Source: Lachnospiraceae bacterium UBA3802 (GTDB lineage Bacteria > Bacillota > Clostridia > Lachnospirales > Lachnospiraceae). Taken from it: a DNA stretch of 7,762 nt. The notes under the pieces were generated by a model. The model did not search any database, was not told the origin of the DNA, and saw only the letters and a list, made by a program, of their open reading frames with translations. The stretch spans positions 1-7,762 of the forward strand of contig DFEM01000108.1 in the NCBI GenBank assembly GCA_002369155.1, written 5' to 3'. The position numbers were made by a program, and so were the translations under genes. Of this stretch, positions 1 to 6,750 are shown in pieces (position 1 is the stretch's first letter; each line of letters begins with the position of its first letter).

Positions 1-890
1 ATATTTATAAGATGGATTACGAGGTAATGCTGGATTTCCACAAGAAAAACGGCGCCGAGGTTACAATCGCGGCAATGCCTGTACCTTTGGAAGAGGCCAA
101 GAGATTCGGTATCGTAATCACTGATGAAAACAGAAAAATAACGGATTTTGAAGAAAAGCCCGAAAATCCCAGAAGCAACCTTGCTTCGATGGGTATATAC
201 ATCTTCAACTGGAAGACGTTAAAGGAAGCTTTGCTTGCAAAGGCTGATCAGCCGAATCTTGATTTCGGTAAGCACATCATTCCTTACTGTCATTCCAAGA
301 ATTCGCCGATGTACGCATATGAATACAACGGCTATTGGAAGGATGTAGGAACACTTCATTCTTACTGGGAAGCGAATATGGAACTTATCGATATAGTTCC
401 CGTATTCAATCTTTACGAAGAGTATTGGAAGATTTATACCAAATCGGACACTCTTCCGCCTCAGTATATTGCAGACAATACGGTCGTTGAAAAGTGCCTT
501 ATTGGAGAAGGAACTGTTATTTGTGGGGAAGTATACAATTCTATCATCGGTTGTGGGGTTACAATCGAAGAGGGAACAGTGGTTCGCGATTCCATAATCA
601 TGAACGATACATATATCGGAAGCGGTTGTGAGATCAACAAGGCCATCATTGCTGAGAATGTTGAGATCGGTAACAATGTAAAACTCGGTGTGGGTGAAGA
701 AGCAGAAAACGAGACCGATCCTCACATTTACAATCACGGGCTTGTGACAGTCGGAGAGAAGACATATCTTCCCGACGGTATAAGCGTAGGAAAGAATTCC
801 GTCATCGCCGGACGTATCAAACCGGAAGACCTGGAAAATATGAGTTTGGGAAGCGGCAAGACATTAATTAAGGCAGGTGATGAAGCATGA
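1..890 (+). CDS. glgC: Glucose-1-phosphate adenylyltransferase catalytic subunit (5' truncated by window edge)
   Basis: This enzyme makes ADP-glucose and PPi from ATP and glucose-1-phosphate, the committed step of bacterial glycogen synthesis in the cytoplasm. The reading frame is open to the left edge. The codons before the Met at 12 encode I-Y-K, giving IYKMDY as in the family's GDHIYKMDY motif, so that Met is internal. From family length I estimate about 130 N-terminal residues, with the nucleotide-binding loop, lie outside the window. Counting from that Met, the substrate-loop motif FEEKP is at residues 46-50, GIYIF at 61-65 and YWKDVGT at 108-114, whose Asp (111) matches a catalytic metal ligand in GlgC. 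Residues from about 155 onward show the hexapeptide pattern of a left-handed beta-helix domain. The active-site residues visible are intact, so this should be the catalytic partner of the GlgD encoded next. The stop overlaps the glgD start as ATGA. Confidence 0.96.
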   Translation, partial: IYKMDYEVMLDFHKKNGAEVTIAAMPVPLEEAKRFGIVITDENRKITDFEEKPENPRSNLASMGIYIFNWKTLKEALLAKADQPNLDFGKHIIPYCHSKNSPMYAYEYNGYWKDVGTLHSYWEANMELIDIVPVFNLYEEYWKIYTKSDTLPPQYIADNTVVEKCLIGEGTVICGEVYNSIIGCGVTIEEGTVVRDSIIMNDTYIGSGCEINKAIIAENVEIGNNVKLGVGEEAENETDPHIYNHGLVTVGEKTYLPDGISVGKNSVIAGRIKPEDLENMSLGSGKTLIKAGDEA

Positions 891-2005
891 GAGCCATAGG
901 AATTATTTTAGCGGGCGGACATTCAAACCGCATGAGAGAGCTTGCGCAAAAGCGTGCGATTTCGGCCATGCCCATCGCCGGAAGCTACAGAAGTATTGAC
1001 TTTGCGCTCAGCAATATGTCCAATTCGCATATTCAGAAAGTTGCAGTGCTTACACAGTATAATGCAAGAAGTCTGAATGAGCATTTAAGTTCTTCGAAGT
1101 GGTGGGATTTCGGCAGAAAACAGGGCGGTCTTTATGTATTCACTCCTGTTGAAACTTCCGAAAACAGCAACTGGTACAGAGGAACGGCGGATGCCATTTA
1201 TCAGAATCTTGAATTCCTGAAAATGAGCCATGAGCCGTACGTTGTAATCGCATCCGGGGATTGCGTTTACAAGATGGATTACAACAAGCTTCTCGAGTAT
1301 CACATAGACAAAAAAGCCGATATTTCCGTAGTCGTTAAGGAAATGCCGGAAGGAGAAAATGTTGACAGATACGGGGTGCTTAAGTTAAACGAAGAAGACC
1401 GTATCGAAGAGTTCGAGGAAAAGCCCATCGTGGCTAAGTCGAATATCGTATCCTGCGGAATCTATGTTATCCGCAGAAGACTCCTCATCGAGCTTATCGA
1501 AAAAGCCAATGAAGAAGGAAGATACGATTTTGTAGCGGATATTCTTATCAGATACAAGAACATGAAGAGAATATTCGGTTACAGACTTGACAGTTACTGG
1601 AGAAACATAGCAAGCGTCGAGGATTATTACGAGACGAACATGGATTTCTTAAAGAAGGACGTAAGAAATTACTTCTTCAGAGAATATCCGGATGTTTACT
1701 CCAAAGTAGATGATCTGCCTCCCGCAAAATACAATGTGGGCGCCAAGATAAAGAACAGCTTGATTTCCAGCGGAAGCATCATCAACGGAACGGTTGAAAA
1801 TTCACTTATTTTCAAAAATGTTTTCGTAGGAAACAATTGTGTTGTTAAGAATTCCATCATTTTGAACGATGTATATATCGGAGACAACACTTATCTTGAG
1901 AACTGTATTGTAGAGAGTCGGGACACAATCAGAGCCAATTCCAACTTTGTCGGAGACGGCGAGATTAAGATTCTTATTGAACAGAATGACAGATACTCAA
2001 TTTAA
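887..2005 (+). CDS. glgD: Glucose-1-phosphate adenylyltransferase subunit GlgD (likely regulatory)
   Basis: This is a 372-residue paralogue of GlgC. In Firmicutes GlgD joins GlgC in a heterotetramer and is weakly active or inactive alone. The nucleotidyltransferase domain spans about 1-245 and a left-handed beta-helix about 280-372. The start gives MRAIGIILAGG, the expected first strand. The glycine-rich loop is altered (GGHSNRM, 10-16, in place of GGxGxRL). The RAKPAV-type motif reads RAISAM (23-28), losing its lysine. GTADA (99-103), SGDC with Asp125 and FEEKP (176-180) are kept, but the GlgC motif YWKDVGT is YWRNIAS (237-243), replacing the metal-ligand Asp with Asn240. These changes favour a regulatory or structural role; inactivity is inferred, not shown. 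The 4-bp overlap with glgC, and only a modest AGGCAGG sequence upstream, suggest translational coupling. Confidence 0.94.
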   Translation: MRAIGIILAGGHSNRMRELAQKRAISAMPIAGSYRSIDFALSNMSNSHIQKVAVLTQYNARSLNEHLSSSKWWDFGRKQGGLYVFTPVETSENSNWYRGTADAIYQNLEFLKMSHEPYVVIASGDCVYKMDYNKLLEYHIDKKADISVVVKEMPEGENVDRYGVLKLNEEDRIEEFEEKPIVAKSNIVSCGIYVIRRRLLIELIEKANEEGRYDFVADILIRYKNMKRIFGYRLDSYWRNIASVEDYYETNMDFLKKDVRNYFFREYPDVYSKVDDLPPAKYNVGAKIKNSLISSGSIINGTVENSLIFKNVFVGNNCVVKNSIILNDVYIGDNTYLENCIVESRDTIRANSNFVGDGEIKILIEQNDRYSI

Positions 2006-2012
2006 ACGAACC

Positions 2013-2020
2013 GGAGGAGG
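2013..2020 (+). promoter_or_regulatory. Strong ribosome binding site of spoVG
   Basis: GGAGGAGG lies 6 bases before the ATG at 2027, within the 21-bp gap after glgD. It is the best Shine-Dalgarno sequence in the window and far stronger than those of the neighbouring genes. It suggests SpoVG is translated at a high rate from the glg message, independently of glgD. Confidence 0.85.
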
Positions 2021-2026
2021 AGAAAA

Positions 2027-2287
2027 ATGAAGATTACAGATGTGAGAGTTCGTAAAATGACAGATGGCGGAAAGCTTAAAGGTGTTGCAAGCATCACTTT
2101 TGACGATGAGTTTGTGGTTCATGACATCAAAATCATCGAAGGGGAAAAAGGTTTGTTTGCCGCTATGCCTTCAAGAAAGGCCGGAGATGAAGGATACAGA
2201 GATATTGCTCATCCCATTAAGACCGAGACAAGGACTTATATCCAGACCGAAGTATTGAAAGCATATGAGAATATGCCTGAAGAATAA
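2027..2287 (+). CDS. spoVG: SpoVG-family nucleic-acid-binding regulator
   Basis: SpoVG is a small cytoplasmic protein that affects septation at sporulation in Bacillus. In several Firmicutes and in Borrelia it binds DNA or RNA and acts as a pleiotropic regulator. The 86-residue product begins [10 protein letters not shown] and carries the family core: FVVHDIKII (29-37), GLFAAMPSR (42-50) and RDIAHPI (58-64), followed by a C-terminal helix. It is slightly shorter than the roughly 95-residue Bacillus protein, ending in EE soon after that helix without the usual longer acidic tail. It follows glgD by 21 bp with no promoter I can recognise, so it is probably expressed from the glycogen operon and ends at the terminator at 2340-2372. 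No typical SigH promoter, which drives spoVG in B. subtilis, is visible. Presence of this family does not show that the host sporulates, because non-sporulating bacteria also carry it. Confidence 0.95.
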   Translation: MKITDVRVRKMTDGGKLKGVASITFDDEFVVHDIKIIEGEKGLFAAMPSRKAGDEGYRDIAHPIKTETRTYIQTEVLKAYENMPEE

Positions 2288-2319
2288 ACCAAAGTATAAA
2301 AGGGAAATAATAAAAAGTT

Positions 2320-2424
2320 AAAAGGGGATTGATATATTGAAAAAGAGAGTTTAAAAGCTCTCTTTTTCTTTTGCGACAAACTTTTCGTATATTGATTCTT
2401 TTTATGGAAGAAAAGGGGACTGAT
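2320..2424 (+). repeat. Direct repeat AAAAGGGGAYTGAT flanking the terminator
   Basis: AAAAGGGGATTGAT at 2320-2333 and AAAAGGGGACTGAT at 2411-2424 match at 13 of 14 bases, with starts 91 bp apart. Each is followed within a few bases by an A/T-rich TATA-like sequence. The repeat could be a small duplication, a pair of protein binding sites, or chance in a purine-rich stretch. Confidence 0.5.
2340..2372 (+). terminator. Rho-independent terminator after spoVG
   Basis: A perfect 10-bp stem, AAAAAGAGAG (2340-2349) paired with CTCTCTTTTT (2358-2367), closes an 8-base loop and runs into a T-rich tract to 2372. It lies 52 bp after the spoVG stop and ends the glgC-glgD-spoVG transcript. The A-run on the 5' side would also give a T-run on the minus strand, but no minus-strand gene converges here. 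Confidence 0.88.
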
Positions 2425-2425
2425 G

Positions 2426-2434
2426 TGATATAAT
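2426..2434 (+). promoter_or_regulatory. Extended -10 promoter of pth-mfd
   Basis: TGATATAAT fits the extended -10 consensus TGn-TATAAT exactly. The expected -35 position at 17-bp spacing (2406-2411) reads GGAAGA, a poor match, which is common for extended -10 promoters and may mean an activator is needed. The predicted start is near 2441, giving a leader of about 69 bases before pth. It is the only good SigA-type promoter seen between the spoVG terminator and pth. Confidence 0.65.
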
Positions 2435-2440
2435 AAATGT

Positions 2441-2458
2441 TTGTGAAAGAAATCACAA
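2441..2458 (+). promoter_or_regulatory. CRP/FNR-type palindrome TGTGA-N6-TCACA at the predicted pth start site
   Basis: The sequence is TTGTGA-AAGAAA-TCACAA, a perfect palindrome with 6-base arms and a 6-base centre. It contains TGTGA-N6-TCACA, the recalled consensus half-sites of several Crp/Fnr-family regulators (E. coli CRP, B. subtilis Fnr, ArcR). It begins 6 bases after the -10 hexamer, so a bound protein would block initiation. As RNA it could instead form a weak 6-bp hairpin at the 5' end of the leader. No regulator gene is in the window, so the binding protein is unknown. Confidence 0.45.
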
Positions 2459-2462
2459 TAAA

Positions 2463-2480
2463 GCGAACAATCGGGTTTGC
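2463..2480 (+). other. Small hairpin in the pth leader
   Basis: GCGAAC (2463-2468) can pair with GTTTGC (2475-2480) through five Watson-Crick pairs and one G-U pair, closing a 6-base loop. It follows the palindrome at 2441-2458 by 4 bases, so the leader may start with two tandem 6-bp stems. No T-run follows, so it is not a terminator, and it matches no riboswitch class I know. Confidence 0.3.
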
Positions 2481-2509
2481 AAAAGGATATTTACAGTGAG
2501 GATTGAATA

Positions 2510-3148
2510 ATGTTCATCATCGCAGGACTCGGAAATCCGGGAAAAGAATATGAAAATACAAGACATAACGCAGGGTTTAACACTTTGGATGTTTTGAGTG
2601 CAAAATACAATATACCCATAAGAGAAGCGGAACACAAAGCACTTGTCGGAAAAGGCTATATAGATGGTCAAAAGGTTATTCTTGTGAAGCCTCAGACATA
2701 TATGAACAATTCGGGCGAGGCATTAAGGGAAATCGCGGATTATTACAAAGTAGATTATGAGAGTGAAATGATAGTAATTTATGATGATATATCCCTTGAT
2801 GTAGGCACACTTCGAATAAGAGACAAGGGCTCTGCCGGCGGACACAACGGAATCAAGAGCATTATCCAGCATCTTTCAACGCAGGTTTTCCTTCGAATCA
2901 AGGTCGGTGTGGGAGACAAGAATCCCAACATGGACCTCGTCAATCATGTACTTGGGCATTTCAATTCAGACGATTCCAAAACCATGAAAGAATCCTTTGA
3001 GAAGGCTGCAGAGGCAGCGGTCATGATGCTTTCCGGCAATATTGAGAAAGCCATGAATATATACAATCAAAAGCCAAAGAAGGAAAAGCCATCAGATACA
3101 GACAAAGAAAAGGATTCCGAAATCGATACGGAAAAAATCAACAAATAA
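2510..3148 (+). CDS. pth: Peptidyl-tRNA hydrolase with charged C-terminal tail
   Basis: Pth cleaves the ester bond of peptidyl-tRNAs that drop off the ribosome, freeing tRNA for reuse; it is an essential cytoplasmic enzyme. The 212-residue product opens with the signature GLGNPGKEYENTRHNAG (6-22), giving the conserved Asn9 and catalytic His19. It then has TYMNNSGE (63-70), YDD with Asp92/Asp93, and GSAGGHNG (107-114) with Asn113. All these match the E. coli active-site set (Asn10, His20, Met67, Asn68, Asp93, Asn114). The fold seems complete near residue 187. Residues 188-212 form an extra Lys/Asp/Glu-rich tail, probably disordered. AGTGAGG at 2495-2501 serves as ribosome binding site for the ATG at 2510. 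Mfd follows 64 bp later, and pth-mfd proximity is also seen in Bacillus. Confidence 0.97.
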   Translation: MFIIAGLGNPGKEYENTRHNAGFNTLDVLSAKYNIPIREAEHKALVGKGYIDGQKVILVKPQTYMNNSGEALREIADYYKVDYESEMIVIYDDISLDVGTLRIRDKGSAGGHNGIKSIIQHLSTQVFLRIKVGVGDKNPNMDLVNHVLGHFNSDDSKTMKESFEKAAEAAVMMLSGNIEKAMNIYNQKPKKEKPSDTDKEKDSEIDTEKINK

Positions 3149-3212
3149 AACTTTGAATCAAAGAACAAACCAAAAAGTTTTCAAAATATAAACTGCACAG
3201 ACGGCAAGAAAT

Positions 3213-6200
3213 ATGGAATTTTTTTATGAGCCGCTTTATGAGAACAAGGAATTCTCGAAAGCGCATGAAGTTTTAAAAGAGAATAAATCAGTTTACGTTC
3301 CTGCGACCACGGACAGCCAGAGGATACATTTATCCCATGCTTTCGGTGCTTCTTTTGACGTGCGTTTTATCATTACCTATGATGACATTCGTGCGGGCGA
3401 AATATACGAAGAAAGCAAAATGTACGACAAGGATGTGGTGTATTTTAAGGGCAAGGATATCTGCTTTTATCAGGCCGATATCTGCGGCAATCAGATTGCA
3501 GAGGAACGTCTTCGAACACTTCGTAATTTCAGGGAAAACAGGAAACTTACGGTAGTTACTACAATTGATGCACTGATGACTCCCGTCGTTCCGCCCGAAG
3601 TGTTCAATGACCATATCATCACGCTTAACGTAAGGCAGGTATGCGAACTTGAGGCTTTAAGACACAAGCTTGTACGCATGGGTTATGAGATGTCGGACAT
3701 TGTCGAAACACCCGGCCAGATGAGAATTCAGGGCGGTATTCTTGATGTATTCGATCTGACAATGGATAATCCTGTAAGAATCGAATTCTGGGGCGATGAA
3801 ATCGACTCCATAAGATTTTTTGATGCACAGAGCCAGCGATCCATTGAAAAAACAAAAAGCGTGACATTTTATCCTGCTACCGAGAATGTAATTGATGAGG
3901 ATCTTTTAAGAGAAGGCCTTAAGAAAATTGCGAAGGAATCAAAGGAACACGAAGAAAGATTAAGGGCCCAATTCAAGACCGAAGCGGCAGCGAGAGTAAA
4001 ACACGAGAGAGAAGATTTTGAACTTAAAATCGAAGCTTTCGCCAACCGTGTCAATATGGACGGATTCTTAAAATATTTTTACCCGAAGGCCGACGGCTTC
4101 TTATCGCTTTTTAAAGACAGAAGCGTGCTTATTTGCATTGACGAGCCCAAAAAAGTGGATATAAAAGGAATCGAGTGCGAAGACGAATTCAGAGACAGTT
4201 TTACGCACAGAATCGAGATGGGATATGCACTTCCCGGACAGCTTAATCTTCTTGAAAAATACGAGGATGTGAAAAAGCAGTATCTTTCATTCCCCTGCGT
4301 TAAACTAACAGGGTTTGACGATGCTCCCGATAAAAAGGACCATGTCGTAAACTTTAACACGATGAGCATCCCGAGTTACAACGGTGCCATCGGAGAACTT
4401 ATAAAAGATTTGGAAAAATATCACAAAGAAGGCTACAGAGTGCTTGTTTTATCCGCTTCGAGAACAAGGGCAAGAAGAATCGCGGATGATATTACAAGAG
4501 AGGGCATAGCGGCCTTTTACAGCGATAACAGACAAAGAGTATTAAAACCCGGCGAAATCATGACTTTCGCGGGTACGTTAAAGAAAGGTTTTGTATACAA
4601 AAACCTTAAATTTGCACTGCTTTCGGACTCGGATATTTTCGGACGCGACAGGAAACACAAAAAAGGCAAAAAGTATTCCGGCAAAAAGATATTCGATTAC
4701 AACGAACTCAAGGTCGGCGATTATGTCGTACACGAAGAATACGGCATAGGCATTTACCGCGGCATTGAGAAAATCAGCCAGGACAGGATCACCAAAGATT
4801 ACATGAAGGTCGAATATGCAAAGGGTGACAATCTTTACGTGCCGGCCACATCATTCGATATTATCGGCAAATATTCGTCGTCTGACGGCGCATCTCCGAG
4901 ACTTAACAGATTAAGCGGCAAGGAATGGGTAGCCACCAAAGCGAGAGTCAAAGAAGGCGTCGAACAGACCGCAAAAGAACTTGTCGAACTTTATGCCGAA
5001 AGACAAAAACTCAAAGGTCATATCTACGAAAAAGACAGTGTATGGCAAAAAGAATTCGAAGAAATGTTTCCCTTCGAAGAGACAAGGGATCAGATGGATG
5101 CCATCAACGCCGTAAAAGACGATATGGAGACCGGAAAAGTCATGGACCGACTTATCTGCGGAGACGTCGGATTCGGCAAGACGGAAGTGGCAATCCGTGC
5201 TGCATTCAAAGCGGTCATGGGCGGCAAGCAGGTCGTATATCTCGTACCCACGACCATTCTTGCGGATCAGCATTACAATACGTTCAAGGAACGTATGAAG
5301 AATTATCCCATATCCATCGAACTTTTATGCCGCTTCAGAAGTGCGACCCAACAGCGTGCCACCGTCAAACGCTTAAAAGAAGGCCAGGTGGATATTGTAA
5401 TCGGTACACACCGTCTTTTGTCAAAAGACGTGGAAATAAAGAATCTTGGGCTTTTAATCATAGACGAGGAGCAGCGCTTCGGCGTCGGCCACAAGGAAAA
5501 GATAAAGAAGCTTAAAACGGATGTTGATGTGCTTACTTTATCCGCGACTCCGATTCCCAGAACCCTTCATATGAGCCTCACTGGAATCAGAGACATGTCG
5601 CTTCTTGAAGAGGCGCCCGTTGACAGACTTCCGATTCAGACTTTTATTCTTGAATATAACGAAGAATTCATAAGAGAAGCGATAAATCGTGAAATAGCAA
5701 GACACGGACAGGTGTATTTTGTGCATAACGTGGTAAGAGATATTCATCTTGTTGCCGAAGCGATAAGCGAACTCGTACCCGATGCGAGAGTGCGTTACGC
5801 TCACGGTCAGATGAACGAGAGTGAACTCGAGGATATCATGTATGAGTTTATACGAGGCGAAGTGGATGTGCTTATCTCCACCACGATTATCGAGACCGGT
5901 CTTGACATACCGAACGTAAACACGATTATCATCGACAATGCAGACAAATTCGGCCTTGCGCAGCTTTACCAGTTAAGAGGCCGTGTTGGCCGAAGCAACA
6001 GAAGTGCGTATGCATTCCTTATGTATCAGCAAAACAAAGTGGTAAGCGAGATAGCCGAAAAGCGTCTTGAAGCCATAAGAGAATTCACGGATCTGGGTTC
6101 AGGTTTCAAGATAAGCATGAGGGATCTTGAAATAAGAGGCGCCGGAAATCTTCTCGGATTCAAACAGTCCGGACATATGGAGGCTGTCGGATACGAGCTT

Positions 6201-6731
6201 TACTGCAAGATGTTAAACGAAGCAGTCATCGAGGCAAAAGGCGAAGAAAAGAAGGAAGATTACAATACGAGAATCGACCTTAATATTGATGCTTACATGC
6301 CTCCCGAATATATCATCAACGAAAACGAAAAACTCATCATGTATCAGCGAATAGCTTCCATTAACGGCAAGGTTGATTACGATGAGATGTGCGAGGAATT
6401 AAACGACAGATTCGGCACTGTTCCCAAGCAGGCGGATTTCCTCTTAAGACTGGCTCTTTTAAAGAGTTATGCGAGGGATGAATATATTACCAACATAAGA
6501 GGAAACGAAGGAAAAATCAGAGTCGATCTTTATCCTCAGGCAAAAGTTGATCCCGACAGGCTCGTGGATTTTGTTAACAATTGCCCATACAGCGTTCGTT
6601 TTGTAAACGGTTCCACGCCGGGATTTGAAATCAATTACAAAGTATGCGGTCTGCCCGAGAGAGATGAGGAAGAACTTCTTGAGAGCGCCGAACGTTTTGT
6701 AAGGGATATGAAAGTCATTATAAAAACTTGA
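3213..6731 (+). CDS. mfd: Transcription-repair coupling factor (Mfd)
   Basis: Mfd is an ATP-dependent DNA translocase that pushes RNA polymerase stalled at lesions off the template and recruits UvrA for nucleotide excision repair. The 1172-residue length fits the family (about 1150-1180). A UvrB-like N-terminal module includes MRIQGGILDVF (170-180) and NPVRIEFWGDEIDSIRF (186-202). The RNA-polymerase-interacting domain starts near 500 with KVGDYVVHEEYGIGIYRG. RecA-like motor: Walker A GDVGFGKTE (650-658), DEEQ (751-754), SATPIPRTL, STTIIETGLDIP (889-900) and QLRGRVGR (920-927). The TRG translocation motif covers about 957-982, and the C-terminal TRCF domain starts near 1027 with AYMPPEYI. All motor motifs look intact. 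The ATG at 3213 is the only workable start, since a stop lies in frame at 3189. No strong Shine-Dalgarno precedes it. No promoter or terminator separates it from pth, so it is probably co-transcribed. Confidence 0.98.
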   Translation: MEFFYEPLYENKEFSKAHEVLKENKSVYVPATTDSQRIHLSHAFGASFDVRFIITYDDIRAGEIYEESKMYDKDVVYFKGKDICFYQADICGNQIAEERLRTLRNFRENRKLTVVTTIDALMTPVVPPEVFNDHIITLNVRQVCELEALRHKLVRMGYEMSDIVETPGQMRIQGGILDVFDLTMDNPVRIEFWGDEIDSIRFFDAQSQRSIEKTKSVTFYPATENVIDEDLLREGLKKIAKESKEHEERLRAQFKTEAAARVKHEREDFELKIEAFANRVNMDGFLKYFYPKADGFLSLFKDRSVLICIDEPKKVDIKGIECEDEFRDSFTHRIEMGYALPGQLNLLEKYEDVKKQYLSFPCVKLTGFDDAPDKKDHVVNFNTMSIPSYNGAIGELIKDLEKYHKEGYRVLVLSASRTRARRIADDITREGIAAFYSDNRQRVLKPGEIMTFAGTLKKGFVYKNLKFALLSDSDIFGRDRKHKKGKKYSGKKIFDYNELKVGDYVVHEEYGIGIYRGIEKISQDRITKDYMKVEYAKGDNLYVPATSFDIIGKYSSSDGASPRLNRLSGKEWVATKARVKEGVEQTAKELVELYAERQKLKGHIYEKDSVWQKEFEEMFPFEETRDQMDAINAVKDDMETGKVMDRLICGDVGFGKTEVAIRAAFKAVMGGKQVVYLVPTTILADQHYNTFKERMKNYPISIELLCRFRSATQQRATVKRLKEGQVDIVIGTHRLLSKDVEIKNLGLLIIDEEQRFGVGHKEKIKKLKTDVDVLTLSATPIPRTLHMSLTGIRDMSLLEEAPVDRLPIQTFILEYNEEFIREAINREIARHGQVYFVHNVVRDIHLVAEAISELVPDARVRYAHGQMNESELEDIMYEFIRGEVDVLISTTIIETGLDIPNVNTIIIDNADKFGLAQLYQLRGRVGRSNRSAYAFLMYQQNKVVSEIAEKRLEAIREFTDLGSGFKISMRDLEIRGAGNLLGFKQSGHMEAVGYELYCKMLNEAVIEAKGEEKKEDYNTRIDLNIDAYMPPEYIINENEKLIMYQRIASINGKVDYDEMCEELNDRFGTVPKQADFLLRLALLKSYARDEYITNIRGNEGKIRVDLYPQAKVDPDRLVDFVNNCPYSVRFVNGSTPGFEINYKVCGLPERDEEELLESAERFVRDMKVIIKT

Positions 6732-6750
6732 TTTTGTCAATTTGTCTGAA

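Larger units (their letters stand above)
2288..2509. other. Intergenic region spoVG-pth, no gene found
   Basis: This 222-bp A/T- and purine-rich stretch holds no convincing gene. In order it contains one copy of a 14-base element (2320-2333), the spoVG terminator (2340-2372), the second copy of the element (2411-2424), an extended -10 promoter (2426-2434) and a leader with two small hairpins (2441-2458 and 2463-2480). Confidence 0.8.

Noticed and set aside
12..14. Met at position 12 as the true start of glgC
   Set aside because: The codons before it continue the conserved GlgC motif (IYK-MDY) and the product would lack the nucleotide-binding domain; the gene is cut by the window edge.
1960..2012. 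SigH-type promoter for spoVG within the end of glgD
   Set aside because: No sequence matches both the AGGA-type -35 and the GAAT -10 at proper spacing.
2337..2354. Tiny open frame TTG-AAA-AAG-AGA-GTT-TAA behind an AAAGGGG sequence, as a leader peptide
   Set aside because: Only five codons, it overlaps the terminator stem, and its codons carry no regulatory amino-acid run; the AAAGGGG belongs to the repeated 14-base element.
2217..2671. Minus-strand open frames across the spoVG-pth intergenic region
   Set aside because: They overlap real genes on the plus strand, cross the terminator and promoter, and their products resemble no family I know.
4911..5515. Long overlapping open frames inside mfd (plus-strand 4925-5515 and minus-strand 4911-5273)
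   Set aside because: Both lie wholly within the conserved Mfd motor-domain coding sequence, are rich in residues typical of shifted-frame translation, and have no recognisable domain or ribosome binding site.
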